Below are positions 25,957 to 35,260 of a stretch of DNA of 64,000 nucleotides, one piece after another. The stretch lies in NCBI RefSeq assembly GCF_029277305.1, contig NZ_CP119526.1; one strand, written 5' to 3'. The translations under genes and the position numbers were made by a program. The notes under the pieces are model-generated. The model saw only the letters and a program-made list of their open reading frames with translations. It was not told where the DNA came from and did not search any database. This DNA is from Guptibacillus hwajinpoensis (lineage in GTDB: Bacteria > Bacillota > Bacilli > Bacillales > Guptibacillaceae). The first letter of the stretch is position 1. Every line of letters starts with the position of its first letter.

Positions 25957-27672
25957 TTAACGATGACGGTTAAAGAATGTTTCTAGTTCTTTCACCGTGA
26001 ATGTGTTTAAGACGCTCTCTTTTCGTAGCCAACCTCTTCGTCCAGCAGATACGCCAATTTCCATATGTTCAAGCATGTCCATGTGATGGGCATCTGTATT
26101 AATCATGATTTTAACATCTTCATCCTGTGCTTTCCGAAGCCATTCAGCAGCAAGGTCCAATCGATTTGGATTAGCATTTAATTCAAGGGCCGTATTGGTT
26201 TCTTTAGCAAGTTGGATCAACTTCTCATGATTGAGTGCATAACCTTTTCTTCTGCCAAGAAGCCTTCCAGATGGATGGGCAATAAGATCAACATGATGAC
26301 TCTTTAGCGCTGTCTCAAGACGTGCCATAATCGTCTCTTCATCTTGAGTGAATGAAGAGTGAATAGAGGCAATAACAAAGTCCATCTCAGCAAGTAATTC
26401 GTCATTATAATCGAGCGTACCATCTGGTAATATATCCATCTCTACTCCTGCGAAAACTCTAAAATCGGTCCATTTTTTATTTAACCGATTGATCTCGACT
26501 CTTTGTTCGCGCAGTCTTTCAGCAGTTAAACCATTCGCAACCTTTAAATACTGTGAATGATCTGTTATTGCAATATAAGAATAGCCCTTCTCTCGCGCAC
26601 GCTCAGCCATTTCTTCTATTGTATAAGCTCCGTCACTCCAAGTAGAGTGCATATGGAGATCACCTTGAATGTCTTCTAATTGAACTAACTCCATCTTCTT
26701 TTCGGCAGCTTCCTCAATCTCACCAGTATCTTCGCGGATTTCAGGTGGAATAAAGGACAGACCAAAATGGTGGTAGAATTCTTCCTCACTCTTAAAGGTA
26801 AGAACTTCTCCAGTTTCTAAAGATTCAACTCCATATTCACTAATTCGCTCGCCATTTTTTTTCGCAATCTGCCTCATTTTTACATTGTGTGCCTTTGAAC
26901 CTGTAAAATGGTGAAGCGTTGTTGCGAATTCTTCCGGTTTCACTATTCGGAAATCAACTGATACGCCATACTCGTCATCTAATTCGAGCGTAATCTTCGT
27001 TTCTCCTTTTACGACAATCTTGGAAATACCGTCAAGCTCTAACAACTTCTCTGAAACGTCAGCAGCTGTTGTAGTCGCAATAATAAAATCAAGATCTTTA
27101 ATAGTCTCACGAACTCTTCGCAAGCTACCTGCTCTTGCGAATTTTTCTATACTTGAAATTTCATTTAATTGAGCCTCAATTTTCTCTGCAAGAGGGAGCA
27201 TGTAAGCAATCGATAAACGATCCGGTCTTTTTCCAACTTCCTCAAGCGCTGCAAGTATCTTTTCTTCACTTTTCTTGCCGAAACCAGGTAGTTCTTGAAT
27301 CTGCTCTGCTTCGCATGCTTTTTTAAGTGAAGCTAGATCAACAACTCCGAGCTCCTTATATAGTTTGGCAAGTTTTTTACCCCCAAGGCCTGGCAATTTA
27401 AGGAGCGGAACAAGTCCTTCTGGCACTTCTTTCTTTAAAGACTCAAGAGTTTCAGATTCACCGTTTTCTATTATCTCATTAATAACAGCTGCCGTTCCCT
27501 TACCAATGCCTGTTAGTTCAGCAGGATCATCGATTTGATCCATGCTTCGATCATCCGTCTCTAACGCACGAGCTGCTTTACGAAATGCCGATATTTTAAA
27601 AGGATTCTCACCTTTAAGTTCCATGTACACTGCAATTTTTTCAAGGTATTGAATGACGTTCTTTTTGTTCAT
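25957..27672 (-). CDS. polX: DNA polymerase/3'-5' exonuclease PolX
   Basis: This family X repair polymerase carries a C-terminal PHP exonuclease. The 571 residues hold helix-hairpin-helix motifs (ELTGIGKGTA, LPGLGGKKLAKLY), the polymerase core with RAGSLRRVRETIKDLDFII (metal-binding DLD), and a PHP domain with HMHSTWSDG, ITDHS, GVEMDIL and INTDAH. It starts the polX-mutS2-yshE group. A family 1 repeat lies directly upstream, between it and cvpA. Confidence 0.95.
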   Translation of the reverse strand: MNKKNVIQYLEKIAVYMELKGENPFKISAFRKAARALETDDRSMDQIDDPAELTGIGKGTAAVINEIIENGESETLESLKKEVPEGLVPLLKLPGLGGKKLAKLYKELGVVDLASLKKACEAEQIQELPGFGKKSEEKILAALEEVGKRPDRLSIAYMLPLAEKIEAQLNEISSIEKFARAGSLRRVRETIKDLDFIIATTTAADVSEKLLELDGISKIVVKGETKITLELDDEYGVSVDFRIVKPEEFATTLHHFTGSKAHNVKMRQIAKKNGERISEYGVESLETGEVLTFKSEEEFYHHFGLSFIPPEIREDTGEIEEAAEKKMELVQLEDIQGDLHMHSTWSDGAYTIEEMAERAREKGYSYIAITDHSQYLKVANGLTAERLREQRVEINRLNKKWTDFRVFAGVEMDILPDGTLDYNDELLAEMDFVIASIHSSFTQDEETIMARLETALKSHHVDLIAHPSGRLLGRRKGYALNHEKLIQLAKETNTALELNANPNRLDLAAEWLRKAQDEDVKIMINTDAHHMDMLEHMEIGVSAGRRGWLRKESVLNTFTVKELETFFNRHR

Positions 27673-27825
27673 TGTCTTCTCACCCTTCTTAATGAAATCA
27701 TTACCTCTATCGTATCCATATTTACAGCTAAATCCAATTATTTAATCTTATTTATTATTAAGTGTTATTTTAAATATTGTTGCATAAAAGTAGTGGCTAA
27801 TCTGCTAAGTGCAGTTTTCACTAAT

Positions 27826-28065
27826 ATTTTAGAAAGTCTCTTTACTAACAGATTGTTACTACCAAAAGAATTTTTGTATAAGAGCCACACTTCGCTAATT
27901 GGAGCGGAAGGATGCTCGACTCCTGCGGGACTAGCGGGACAGGTGAGACCCCACAGGAGCGTAGCGACGAGGAGGCTCAAGTGTCCCGCCCCGCGGAAAG
28001 CGAGCATCCTGGAGCGGAAATTAACCTCTCTTATAGCATTAATTTCTATAAAAAGAACTTCTATA
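27826..28065 (-). repeat. Family 1 palindromic repeat, copy D (inverted, long core)
   Basis: The full core lies in the reverse orientation (27898-28016): TTGGAGCGGAAGGATGCTCG at one end and GAGCATCCTGGAGCGGAAAT at the other. Outer arms such as AGTCTCTTTACTAACAGATT are recognisable. It fills most of the 430-bp gap between polX and cvpA; I see no gene there. Ends approximate. Confidence 0.78.
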
Positions 28066-28104
28066 AAAGCTTATAACAAACAAATAACCCTTCTATGCGA
28101 AGGG

Positions 28105-28647
28105 TTATGCTACATGCGTACTCCAGAGATCTTTAATTTGTTCTGTTAGCACAGGAGTGTGCTTCACAATACTCTCTGCAAGAATTGAATTGGAAATAGC
28201 GGTTTGAACCGTCTCATTTGGAAGAAGGGCAGCAATGAAGAGAAATAGAAATACGACAATGTACACTTCTACAAACCCAAGTACACCACCAAGCCAACCA
28301 TTCACAGTTCTCAAAATTGGAAGATCCGCAAGAAAATCGAGCATGGACCCTATTATTTGCATAATGATTTTTGTACCAAAAAACAAGAGTGCAAATGCAA
28401 TTCCACTATAATATGTAGCTTCAAGATTAATAGCATCAAAAATCATGGCTGTTGATGCAGCCTCATTACCAAAAGATGGATATGGAATCCAGAGTTTTAG
28501 CTGTGGTGCGAGATCTTTAAAGTACATGTAAGCGACGATAAACGAAACAATAAATCCGGCCAAATGGACTACCTGTAGAATAAGACCTCTTCGAAGCCCT
28601 ACTAGGAAGCCTCCAACCAGTATTATTAAAAGAATTAGATCAACCAT
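28105..28647 (-). CDS. cvpA: CvpA family membrane protein (YshB)
   Basis: The 180-residue protein has four hydrophobic helices and the family motif GGFLVGLRRGL near its start. In other bacteria CvpA was linked to colicin V production; its job in Bacillus is unclear. It follows zapA by 6 bp, as in B. subtilis yshA-yshB, and has AAGAGG before the ATG. Confidence 0.9.
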   Translation of the reverse strand: MVDLILLIILVGGFLVGLRRGLILQVVHLAGFIVSFIVAYMYFKDLAPQLKLWIPYPSFGNEAASTAMIFDAINLEATYYSGIAFALLFFGTKIIMQIIGSMLDFLADLPILRTVNGWLGGVLGFVEVYIVVFLFLFIAALLPNETVQTAISNSILAESIVKHTPVLTEQIKDLWSTHVA

Positions 28648-28653
28648 CTTACG

Positions 28654-28914
28654 TTATTCCTCTTCTCTCAGTTTTTTCTTCATTTCTTCGAGTTCTTTTT
28701 TAATCATAACGTATTCATTTACTATATTTACTGCTGTTAACACAGCGAGGCGCTTTGTATCTAGATACGGATTTAAACCTTTAATCTCACTCATCTTGTC
28801 ATCGACTAAATTTGAGACTTCACGAATATGTTGATGACTTTCATCGCCGACGATTGTATATTGTTCACCATAAATCTCAACAGTTGTACGTATTTTTCCA
28901 TGACTGTCTGTCAC
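28654..28914 (-). CDS. zapA: Cell division protein ZapA
   Basis: ZapA bundles FtsZ filaments at the division ring. The 86-residue chain has the ZapA fold: a short beta-hairpin (TVEIYGEQYTIVGDE) followed by a helical region and a C-terminal coiled coil rich in K and E. The start is a GTG with GGAGGC ahead of it. It is divergent from rnhC, as in B. subtilis, and co-transcribed with cvpA. Confidence 0.92.
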   Translation of the reverse strand: MTDSHGKIRTTVEIYGEQYTIVGDESHQHIREVSNLVDDKMSEIKGLNPYLDTKRLAVLTAVNIVNEYVMIKKELEEMKKKLREEE

Positions 28915-29064
28915 CCAATAAGCCTCCTATCATGAGAGAGAATCCTAACGTATATCATAGCATGAATAGTGTGGTAATGAAACACAGTGCTCTTGAACCG
29001 TTCCGATTCACAAACACAGTCTGATATAATAGGATGTAAGCACAGTTCACAAAGGAGTTTTGTT

Positions 29065-30015
29065 ATGTCACAGGTAGTTTTAACTGTATCACCATCCATT
29101 ATGAATGAAATTAAAAAGAAATACAACAGCCTCTTAAGCGATAAACAGCCACCAGGTAGCATTTTCGTAGCAAAGACACCTTCTTGTACGATTACAGGAT
29201 ATCGTTCGGGAAAGGTTATGTTTCAAGGTACAGCGGCAGAAGCAGAAGCAAAGCCATGGCAATCTTCTAGTAAGCCCTCTACATCAAGCAAATCATCTGC
29301 AAAGAAAAAAGTAGGAGATCATCAATTCGCACCACCTGCTCACATTTCTACCCTTTCAGCTATTGGAAGTGATGAAGTAGGAACTGGAGACTTCTTTGGA
29401 CCCATTACAGTAGCAGCTGCATTCGTAGACCAAAAACAGATTCCACTTTTAAAAGAGCTCGGTGTACGAGATTCTAAAGGAATGAAAGATCCCGAAATCA
29501 TTGAAATTGCAAGAAACCTGATTAAAACAATTCCATACAGTCTGTTAGTATTACCAAACCAGAAGTATAATGCGATGCAGAAAAAAGGAATGAATCAGGG
29601 GAAGATGAAGGCTTTATTACATAACCAAGCTATTCAGAACGTACAACGCAAAATCCCTTCTTACGATGCTATTTTAATTGACCAATTCGCTAAGCCAGAA
29701 ATCTATTTTAACTATTTGAAAGGTCAATCGACTATTGTGAAAGAAAACGTATATTTCGCTACCAAAGCTGAAGAAATTCATCTCGCTGTTGCAGCTGCTT
29801 CTATCATAGCAAGATATTCTTTTGTCATGGAAATTGATAAGCTTGGTAAAGAAAACAACGTTAAATTACCTAAAGGAGCAGGTGCAGCTGTAGATCTTGC
29901 AGCAGCCAAATTAATTCAAAAGCATGGTGAAGACGTACTAAATCAACTCGCTAAGACTCACTTCGCTAACAGCTTAAAAGCAAAAAAAATCGCCGAGAAA
30001 TCTAATCGAAATTAA
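29065..30015 (+). CDS. rnhC: Ribonuclease HIII
   Basis: This enzyme removes RNA from RNA-DNA hybrids and R-loops. The 316-residue protein has the N-terminal TBP-like DUF3378 domain (about 1-80) and the RNase HII/HIII catalytic domain beginning IGSDEVGTGDFFGP, whose D and E bind metal, with DSKGMKD and IARYSF later. The ATG at 29065 has AAAGGAG 8 bp upstream. An upstream in-frame start at 28987 would extend into the zapA promoter region and is rejected. Confidence 0.95.
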   Translation: MSQVVLTVSPSIMNEIKKKYNSLLSDKQPPGSIFVAKTPSCTITGYRSGKVMFQGTAAEAEAKPWQSSSKPSTSSKSSAKKKVGDHQFAPPAHISTLSAIGSDEVGTGDFFGPITVAAAFVDQKQIPLLKELGVRDSKGMKDPEIIEIARNLIKTIPYSLLVLPNQKYNAMQKKGMNQGKMKALLHNQAIQNVQRKIPSYDAILIDQFAKPEIYFNYLKGQSTIVKENVYFATKAEEIHLAVAAASIIARYSFVMEIDKLGKENNVKLPKGAGAAVDLAAAKLIQKHGEDVLNQLAKTHFANSLKAKKIAEKSNRN

Positions 30016-30037
30016 TCAAACTTTTAAATGATGAATG

Positions 30038-30065
30038 AAAGGCTGGCTCTGTTGAGCCAGCCTTT
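30038..30065. terminator. Bidirectional terminator between rnhC and nucleoside hydrolase
   Basis: The perfect 12-bp stem AAAGGCTGGCTC/GAGCCAGCCTTT has a TGTT loop and is followed by TT on the plus strand and ATTCAT on the other side. It serves the converging genes. Confidence 0.88.
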
Positions 30066-30077
30066 TTGATCTCTAAA

Positions 30078-31052
30078 TTATAGGAATAGTTGTGGCGCTT
30101 CTAGTTGATCTTCTGCCTGATGCATAAGTGCTGTCAAATATTGAAAGAACAGGTCACGATCGACGTCATTGACTACAGTAACTTCTCTTCCCTTTTCATC
30201 AAGAATCGTTCTACCCTGACTTACTCCGTCTTTTTCAACATAACAGTTAACCACTTTCGAATGAATGAACGATTGAGGCGTTAATGATACCGTTGTTAAC
30301 ACATCCCAGAGGTAATATGTAGAGTTTGTTTCGATATGAACAAGTGGTGGACACATGGCATAGCATTGCCCAATAAAATCGACTCCTATATGCTTTCGTT
30401 GTGACGCCCACATATTACGAATTTCATTGGTTAAAGGAACTTGATTTGTGCTTTCAAGAGCAACCATGTTTATTTCTATTTCAGTAGCAAAAACCGCTGC
30501 GACTGCCTCTGGATCCCAGAAAGCATTCCATTCTGCCGTTCCATCATGTTCAGGCTCTTCGACATTCCCTTCATTAAGAAATGTGCCTCCCATCCAAACT
30601 AACTTTTCGATCTTCTTTTCAATTCCAGGAGCGATCTCTAGAGCTCTAGCAAGATCTGTTAATGGACCTGTGAAAAGAAGTGTGATTGGTTCTTTGCTTT
30701 GTTCAAGAGTTTGGATAAGGTGTACGTGTGCTGGCAATTCTGATTTCAGAGTATGAACAACGTTTGACTCATTTAATAAAGGTAACGCATCTACATAGAA
30801 TGCGTGCATACGCCACTCTTTCGGGAATGGATTGACACCACGTGAAGTTGAAGCAGCTACGTTAAGGTCTTCTCCCTTACCAAACCGATCAATTATTTTT
30901 CTGCTTGCTGAAACAGCTGGCTCTAAATAGCAATCTGCCGGAATAACAGAAACACCTACTAACTCTATTTCCTCCATTGTAAGCAATAGAAATAAAGATG
31001 CTAAATCATCAACGCCACCATCATGGTTAAAATACACTTGTTTTTTACTCAT
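30078..31052 (-). CDS. Inosine/uridine-preferring nucleoside hydrolase
   Basis: This enzyme cleaves ribonucleosides to base and ribose. The 324-residue protein carries the calcium-binding DGGVDD near the N-terminus, GPLTDLARALE in the middle, and the NAFWDPEA region with a further metal-ligand aspartate. It is divergent from a guanine-riboswitch-controlled nucleoside transporter, so together they look like a nucleoside salvage pair. GGGAGATG precedes the ATG. Substrate preference cannot be read from sequence. Confidence 0.87.
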   Translation of the reverse strand: MSKKQVYFNHDGGVDDLASLFLLLTMEEIELVGVSVIPADCYLEPAVSASRKIIDRFGKGEDLNVAASTSRGVNPFPKEWRMHAFYVDALPLLNESNVVHTLKSELPAHVHLIQTLEQSKEPITLLFTGPLTDLARALEIAPGIEKKIEKLVWMGGTFLNEGNVEEPEHDGTAEWNAFWDPEAVAAVFATEIEINMVALESTNQVPLTNEIRNMWASQRKHIGVDFIGQCYAMCPPLVHIETNSTYYLWDVLTTVSLTPQSFIHSKVVNCYVEKDGVSQGRTILDEKGREVTVVNDVDRDLFFQYLTALMHQAEDQLEAPQLFL

Positions 31053-31205
31053 AAGTCATCTCCCTAAATTTTAAAAACAGCTGTCATTCAGCTTTTTACT
31101 TTGTACTCTATCAAAGCTTGTGAAGAGAAACAATCCCTCGTATTTTGTCGAACGCTTACATAGTGAGCATGAATTTTTTAAAGATTCCTACTATCTAAAC
31201 AGGTC

Positions 31206-31234
31206 TTGCTACCTACTATTTCTTCTGCTAGATT
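31206..31234 (+). promoter_or_regulatory. Probable promoter of the nucleoside transporter leader
   Basis: TTGCTA (31206-31211) and TAGATT (31229-31234) are 17 bp apart, placing the start about 15 bp before the purine aptamer. Confidence 0.5.
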
Positions 31235-31256
31235 GATTAATACAACTTCACATTTA

Positions 31257-31328
31257 TCTCTATATAATTTTGGAAATAGGGTCCAATAAGTTTCTACCCG
31301 GCAACCGTTAATTGCTGGACTATAGGGA
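31257..31328 (+). promoter_or_regulatory. Guanine riboswitch (purine class) upstream of nupG
   Basis: The purine aptamer is clear. P1 is TCTCTATA/TATAGGGA, P2 is TTGG/CCAA, P3 is CCGGCA/TGCTGG, and the conserved TATAA, TTTCTACC and GGACTATAG are in place. The discriminator position is C (in GGACTATAG), so guanine or hypoxanthine is expected rather than adenine. The 3' P1 strand (31321-31330) is also complementary to TCTTCCTATA (31381-31390), the likely antiterminator pairing. Confidence 0.93.
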
Positions 31329-31390
31329 AGGTACGCATTGTTTATACATACACATGTGTTGTATTTACTGTTGTGACTATTCTTCCTATA

Positions 31391-31430
31391 AACTCGGACA
31401 TTCTTATATGTTCGAGTTTTTATATTTTTT
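31391..31430 (+). terminator. Riboswitch-controlled terminator before nupG
   Basis: The 11-bp stem AACTCGGACAT/ATGTTCGAGTT (one G-T pair) is followed by a T-rich tract. It should form when purine is bound, stopping nupG transcription. Confidence 0.88.
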
Positions 31431-31473
31431 TATTTGTGGAGCAACACTTATTTAACAGGGGGATTCAGTCATC

Positions 31474-32664
31474 ATGAATATTATCACAGGGTTTCTATCA
31501 ATTGCAGGCGTACTCGCGATTGCCTGGTTATTAAGCAATAGAAAAAAATCGGTTAGATGGAAAACAATTGGAATTGGCCTACTCATAGAAGGACTATTTG
31601 TTTTATTTGTCCTTAAAGTAAATACAGGAAAGCTACTACTAGAAAAAGCATCAGCAGCCGTACAGAATGTCATTAATTACAGTAACGAAGGCATTCAATT
31701 CGTATTCGGCGGATTATACGAACAAACCGATTTAACGTTTGTTTTTGCTATTAACGTACTTGCCGTTATTATTTTCATATCTGCGCTCGTCTCAGCTCTC
31801 TATTATTTACGCATCATTCCAATCGTCGTTCAGGTAATCGGGGTAACGGTTGGGAAACTTATGGGTACAACAAAAGTTGAGACTTTTAATGCTGTTGGCA
31901 ACTCTTTTCTTGGACTTGCAGAAGCGCCGCTTCTCGTTAAACCCTATTTGAAGTTATTAACGAGATCTGAAATATTCGCTATCATGGTGGGAGGTACAGC
32001 TTCCGCTAGTGGAGCAATTCTTGTTGGCTACTCCCTGATGGGAATTGATCTGAAATATTTATTGATTTCCGTATTCAGCGTGCCGTTCGTGTCACTGATT
32101 ATTTCAAAAATCATGGAGCCTGAAACTGAAGAATCACAAACAAATGATAACGTAACGATGAAACGATCAGAACATGCTAATATTTTTGAAGCAATCGCAG
32201 ACGGTACTGTTAGTGGTGTTACGCTTGCATTAAATATTGGTGGGCTGTTAATTGCATTCATTAGTATACTTGCCGTTGTAAACGGGATGCTTGGTGAAGT
32301 TGGAACTGACCTTGGCTCAATACTCGGTTATATCTTCTATCCGTTTGCTTTACTTGTAGGTATCCCACTAGATGAAGCCTTCCGTGCTGCTTCAATCATT
32401 GGTACCAAAATGTCTATAAATGAATTTGTTGCTTATCAGAATTTAACTTCTATACAGGATGGATTATCTGAGAAGACAGTTGCGATTCTATCAGTTGCTC
32501 TTTGTAACTTTGCTAATTTCTCATCAATTGGTCAATTGATTATTGGACTTGGGTCACTTGAACCCTCTAAGCGTTCTCAGGTATCTCGTCTTGGGTTCAA
32601 AGCTATTATTGGTGGAACGCTTGCTTCGTTTATTACGGCTATTTTTGTTGGTATGTTTATGTAA
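31474..32664 (+). CDS. nupG: Concentrative nucleoside transporter (NupC/NupG family)
   Basis: This is a proton- or sodium-driven nucleoside importer. The 396-residue membrane protein has about nine to ten helices and CNT signatures GGTASASGAILVGY, SKIMEPETEES and CNFANFSSIGQLIIGLGSLEP. B. subtilis nupG (formerly yxjA) is controlled by a guanine riboswitch in the same way, which supports the purine-nucleoside assignment. GGGGG lies 14 bp before the ATG. A shortened family 1 repeat begins immediately after the stop. Confidence 0.92.
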   Translation: MNIITGFLSIAGVLAIAWLLSNRKKSVRWKTIGIGLLIEGLFVLFVLKVNTGKLLLEKASAAVQNVINYSNEGIQFVFGGLYEQTDLTFVFAINVLAVIIFISALVSALYYLRIIPIVVQVIGVTVGKLMGTTKVETFNAVGNSFLGLAEAPLLVKPYLKLLTRSEIFAIMVGGTASASGAILVGYSLMGIDLKYLLISVFSVPFVSLIISKIMEPETEESQTNDNVTMKRSEHANIFEAIADGTVSGVTLALNIGGLLIAFISILAVVNGMLGEVGTDLGSILGYIFYPFALLVGIPLDEAFRAASIIGTKMSINEFVAYQNLTSIQDGLSEKTVAILSVALCNFANFSSIGQLIIGLGSLEPSKRSQVSRLGFKAIIGGTLASFITAIFVGMFM

Positions 32665-32778
32665 AATAACTCTTTTCGTAGACATTGTTGCTATAAGCGC
32701 GGGTTAATTTCCGCTCCAATTAGCAAAGTGTGGTTTTTTATTCAATAATTATTTCAAAAGCAACAACCTTTTAGAATT
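32665..32778 (+). repeat. Family 1 palindromic repeat, copy E (core deleted)
   Basis: Both outer arms remain, TCTTTTCGTAGACATTGTTG and its inverted partner AGCAACAACCTTTTAGA. The core is reduced to a single TTCCGCTCCA, reading TTAATTTCCGCTCCAATTAG. That is exactly what deletion between the two direct repeats of a full copy would leave. Confidence 0.85.
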
Positions 32779-32788
32779 TGGTCACAAA

Positions 32789-32825
32789 AAAAGACTCCTT
32801 TCTTTTAAAAAGAAAGGAGTCTTTT
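32789..32825 (-). terminator. pheST terminator
   Basis: The perfect 17-bp stem AAAAGACTCCTTTCTTT/AAAGAAAGGAGTCTTTT ends the pheST message just after the pheT stop. Confidence 0.9.
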
Positions 32826-32828
32826 CTA

Positions 32829-35237
32829 TTAGCTACGAAGCGCAGCACCGAATTGTTCTTCTACTGCAGTAAGCACGCGATCATGCGCCTTCTTTACTTC
32901 TTCTTCTGTTAATGTTTGTTCAGGGTTGTAGTACCGCAAGGAGAAAGCAAGTGATTTCTTACCTTCTTCTAAGTGTTCACCCTGATAGACATCGAATAAA
33001 TTAATTTCTACGAGCTTTGCTCCGCCAGCTTCTTCGATGACGCGTTTCACCTGACCTGCTTCAAGTGATTCATTGACAACGAGTGCAACATCACGAGTTA
33101 CTGAAGGGAAGCGAGGAAGCTTCTTGTATTTAAGATGATCAACATCTGCTTTCAACAATGCTTCAAGATTGATTTCGAAAACATATGTTTCACTTAAATC
33201 AAGCTCTTTCTCAACTTCGGGATGAAGTTGACCAATATAACCGATCAATTCATCATCTAGATGAACTGCTGCTGTTCTACCCGGATGCAGCTTCGGTTCA
33301 TCTGCTCTAGCAAATGTAAGGCGATCTTCCACACCGAATTCTACGGCAAGTTCTTCAAGAATACCTTTCACAACGAAGAAATCAACAGGCTTCTTTTCTT
33401 TCTGCCATAGATGCTCTTGCCATAGGCCAGATACTACACCAGCAAGATGTTCCTGCTCTTTAGGAAGCTCTCCTTCTGGTAAGAAAACAGAAGCTGTTTC
33501 GTAAAAAGCCAGGTTCTCTAGCTGACGATTCTTGTTATACTGCGCCACCTCGAGAAGATGTGGTAGCAAACTAGTTCTAAGTTCACTTCGCTCTTCACTC
33601 ATCGGCATCGCTAGACGAATGGCATCTGTTGTCTCATTAGAGAAGAATACACGTTTTGAAGGGCTAGTTAGGGAATAAGTCACCGTCTGATATAGTCCCG
33701 CTCCTTCTAAAGCTCGACGAACACGACGGCGTTTCTTCTGGTAATCAGAAAGTTGACCTGGCGTGCTTTCGGTAATTGGTAGCGTTGCAGGAACATTGTC
33801 ATAACCGTAAAGACGGCCAACTTCCTCAATCAAGTCCTCTGAAATCGTGATATCAGGACGACGAGGAGGAACCTGAACAGTAAACGTGCCACCAAAGTTC
33901 TGATATGAGAATTGAAGACGCTCAAAAATAGCCGCAACTTCTGTTTCAGAAATCTCAGTACCGAGTACTTGATTAATTCTCGTTACTTCGATACTAACTT
34001 CTTTCCCTTCAACTGTACGATCACCCTGTTCCGCTGTACCTTTAAGAACGGTTCCACCGGCAATCTCTTGAATAAGCTGTGCAGCACGCTCGCTTGCACC
34101 GATTACGCGATTACGGTCTATTCCTTTTTCAAATCGTGCACTAGAGTCACTTCTTAACCCAAGATCTTTCGATGCTTTACGCACAAGCTTACTATCAAAA
34201 TAAGCCGCTTCGAGCAAGATCGTCGTTGTATTCTGTTGAACTTCAGAATCTGCTCCACCCATTACTCCTGCAACAGCAACTGGCTTGGAACCATTCGTTA
34301 TCACAAGATGATCACTTGAGAGCGTACGCTCTGTATCATCAAGTGTAACGATTTTCTCTCCTTCTGCTGCACGACGAATAACAACCTCTTTCGATCCAAA
34401 GCGGTCATAATCGAAAGCATGTAATGGCTGCCCGTATTCAAGAAGAACATAGTTTGTAATATCAACTACGTTATTAATTGGGCGAATTCCTGCAGACACT
34501 AGTCTATTAATAAGCCACTGAGGAGATGAAGCAATGGTTACATTTTTAATAACAGTTGCCCCATAATACGGGTTATCATCTTCGTTCTCTATTTGAACAG
34601 ACACATAATCTTGTGCGTTTTCCTCAGAACGAACAAGCTCAGGTGATGGGAGTTCAATCGATCGATTTAGTACCGCTCCAACTTCATAAGCAACACCGAT
34701 CATATTCATCGCATCTGCACGATTTGGCGTTAAACCTAATTCAAGAATTTCATCATTCAAATTAAGGTAATGAAGTGCATCCTCACCTGGTGTTACATCA
34801 TCACTGAATACAAAAATGCCATCTGCATATTCTTTATGAACAAGCTTGCTTTCGATCCCAAGCTCTTGGAGTGAGCAAATCATACCATGCGATGCTTCAC
34901 CACGAAGCTTCGCTTTCTTAATTTTGAAGTTTCCTGGTAGAACAGCTCCAACCTTTGCCACTGCTACGTATTGTCCTGCTGCAATGTTCGCAGCTCCACA
35001 AATAATTTGGACTGGTTCTTCTTCACCAATATCTACACGGCAAATGTTTAGCTTATCCGCATCAGGGTGTTGTTCACAAGATAGAACGTGTCCGATTACC
35101 ACTCCACTAATTCCTTTATTAAGCTGTTCAACTGTCTCAACTTCAATTCCGCCCTTAGTAATAAGGTCTGCTAGTTCATCAGCTGAATAACTATCTAAAT
35201 CTACATACTGTTGTAGCCAGTTCATTGATACGAGCAT
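32829..35237 (-). CDS. pheT: Phenylalanine-tRNA ligase beta subunit
   Basis: This is the beta chain of the (alpha-beta)2 synthetase, which binds tRNA-Phe and edits mischarged tyrosine. The 802 residues include the N-terminal EMAP-like tRNA-binding domain (VVIGHVLSCEQHPDADKLNICRV), B3/B4 editing, B5, the catalytic-like core, and the C-terminal FDX-ACB domain (KLPRFPSVTRDVALVV). It follows pheS by 23 bp under one T-box. Confidence 0.97.
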   Translation of the reverse strand: MLVSMNWLQQYVDLDSYSADELADLITKGGIEVETVEQLNKGISGVVIGHVLSCEQHPDADKLNICRVDIGEEEPVQIICGAANIAAGQYVAVAKVGAVLPGNFKIKKAKLRGEASHGMICSLQELGIESKLVHKEYADGIFVFSDDVTPGEDALHYLNLNDEILELGLTPNRADAMNMIGVAYEVGAVLNRSIELPSPELVRSEENAQDYVSVQIENEDDNPYYGATVIKNVTIASSPQWLINRLVSAGIRPINNVVDITNYVLLEYGQPLHAFDYDRFGSKEVVIRRAAEGEKIVTLDDTERTLSSDHLVITNGSKPVAVAGVMGGADSEVQQNTTTILLEAAYFDSKLVRKASKDLGLRSDSSARFEKGIDRNRVIGASERAAQLIQEIAGGTVLKGTAEQGDRTVEGKEVSIEVTRINQVLGTEISETEVAAIFERLQFSYQNFGGTFTVQVPPRRPDITISEDLIEEVGRLYGYDNVPATLPITESTPGQLSDYQKKRRRVRRALEGAGLYQTVTYSLTSPSKRVFFSNETTDAIRLAMPMSEERSELRTSLLPHLLEVAQYNKNRQLENLAFYETASVFLPEGELPKEQEHLAGVVSGLWQEHLWQKEKKPVDFFVVKGILEELAVEFGVEDRLTFARADEPKLHPGRTAAVHLDDELIGYIGQLHPEVEKELDLSETYVFEINLEALLKADVDHLKYKKLPRFPSVTRDVALVVNESLEAGQVKRVIEEAGGAKLVEINLFDVYQGEHLEEGKKSLAFSLRYYNPEQTLTEEEVKKAHDRVLTAVEEQFGAALRS

Positions 35238-35260
35238 TCTTTTCTCCTCCTAACCATCAT

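Noticed and set aside
27673..28104. Search for a gene between polX and cvpA
   Set aside because: The only long frames follow the family 1 core and are found again in other copies in other frames; no ribosome-binding site or family match.
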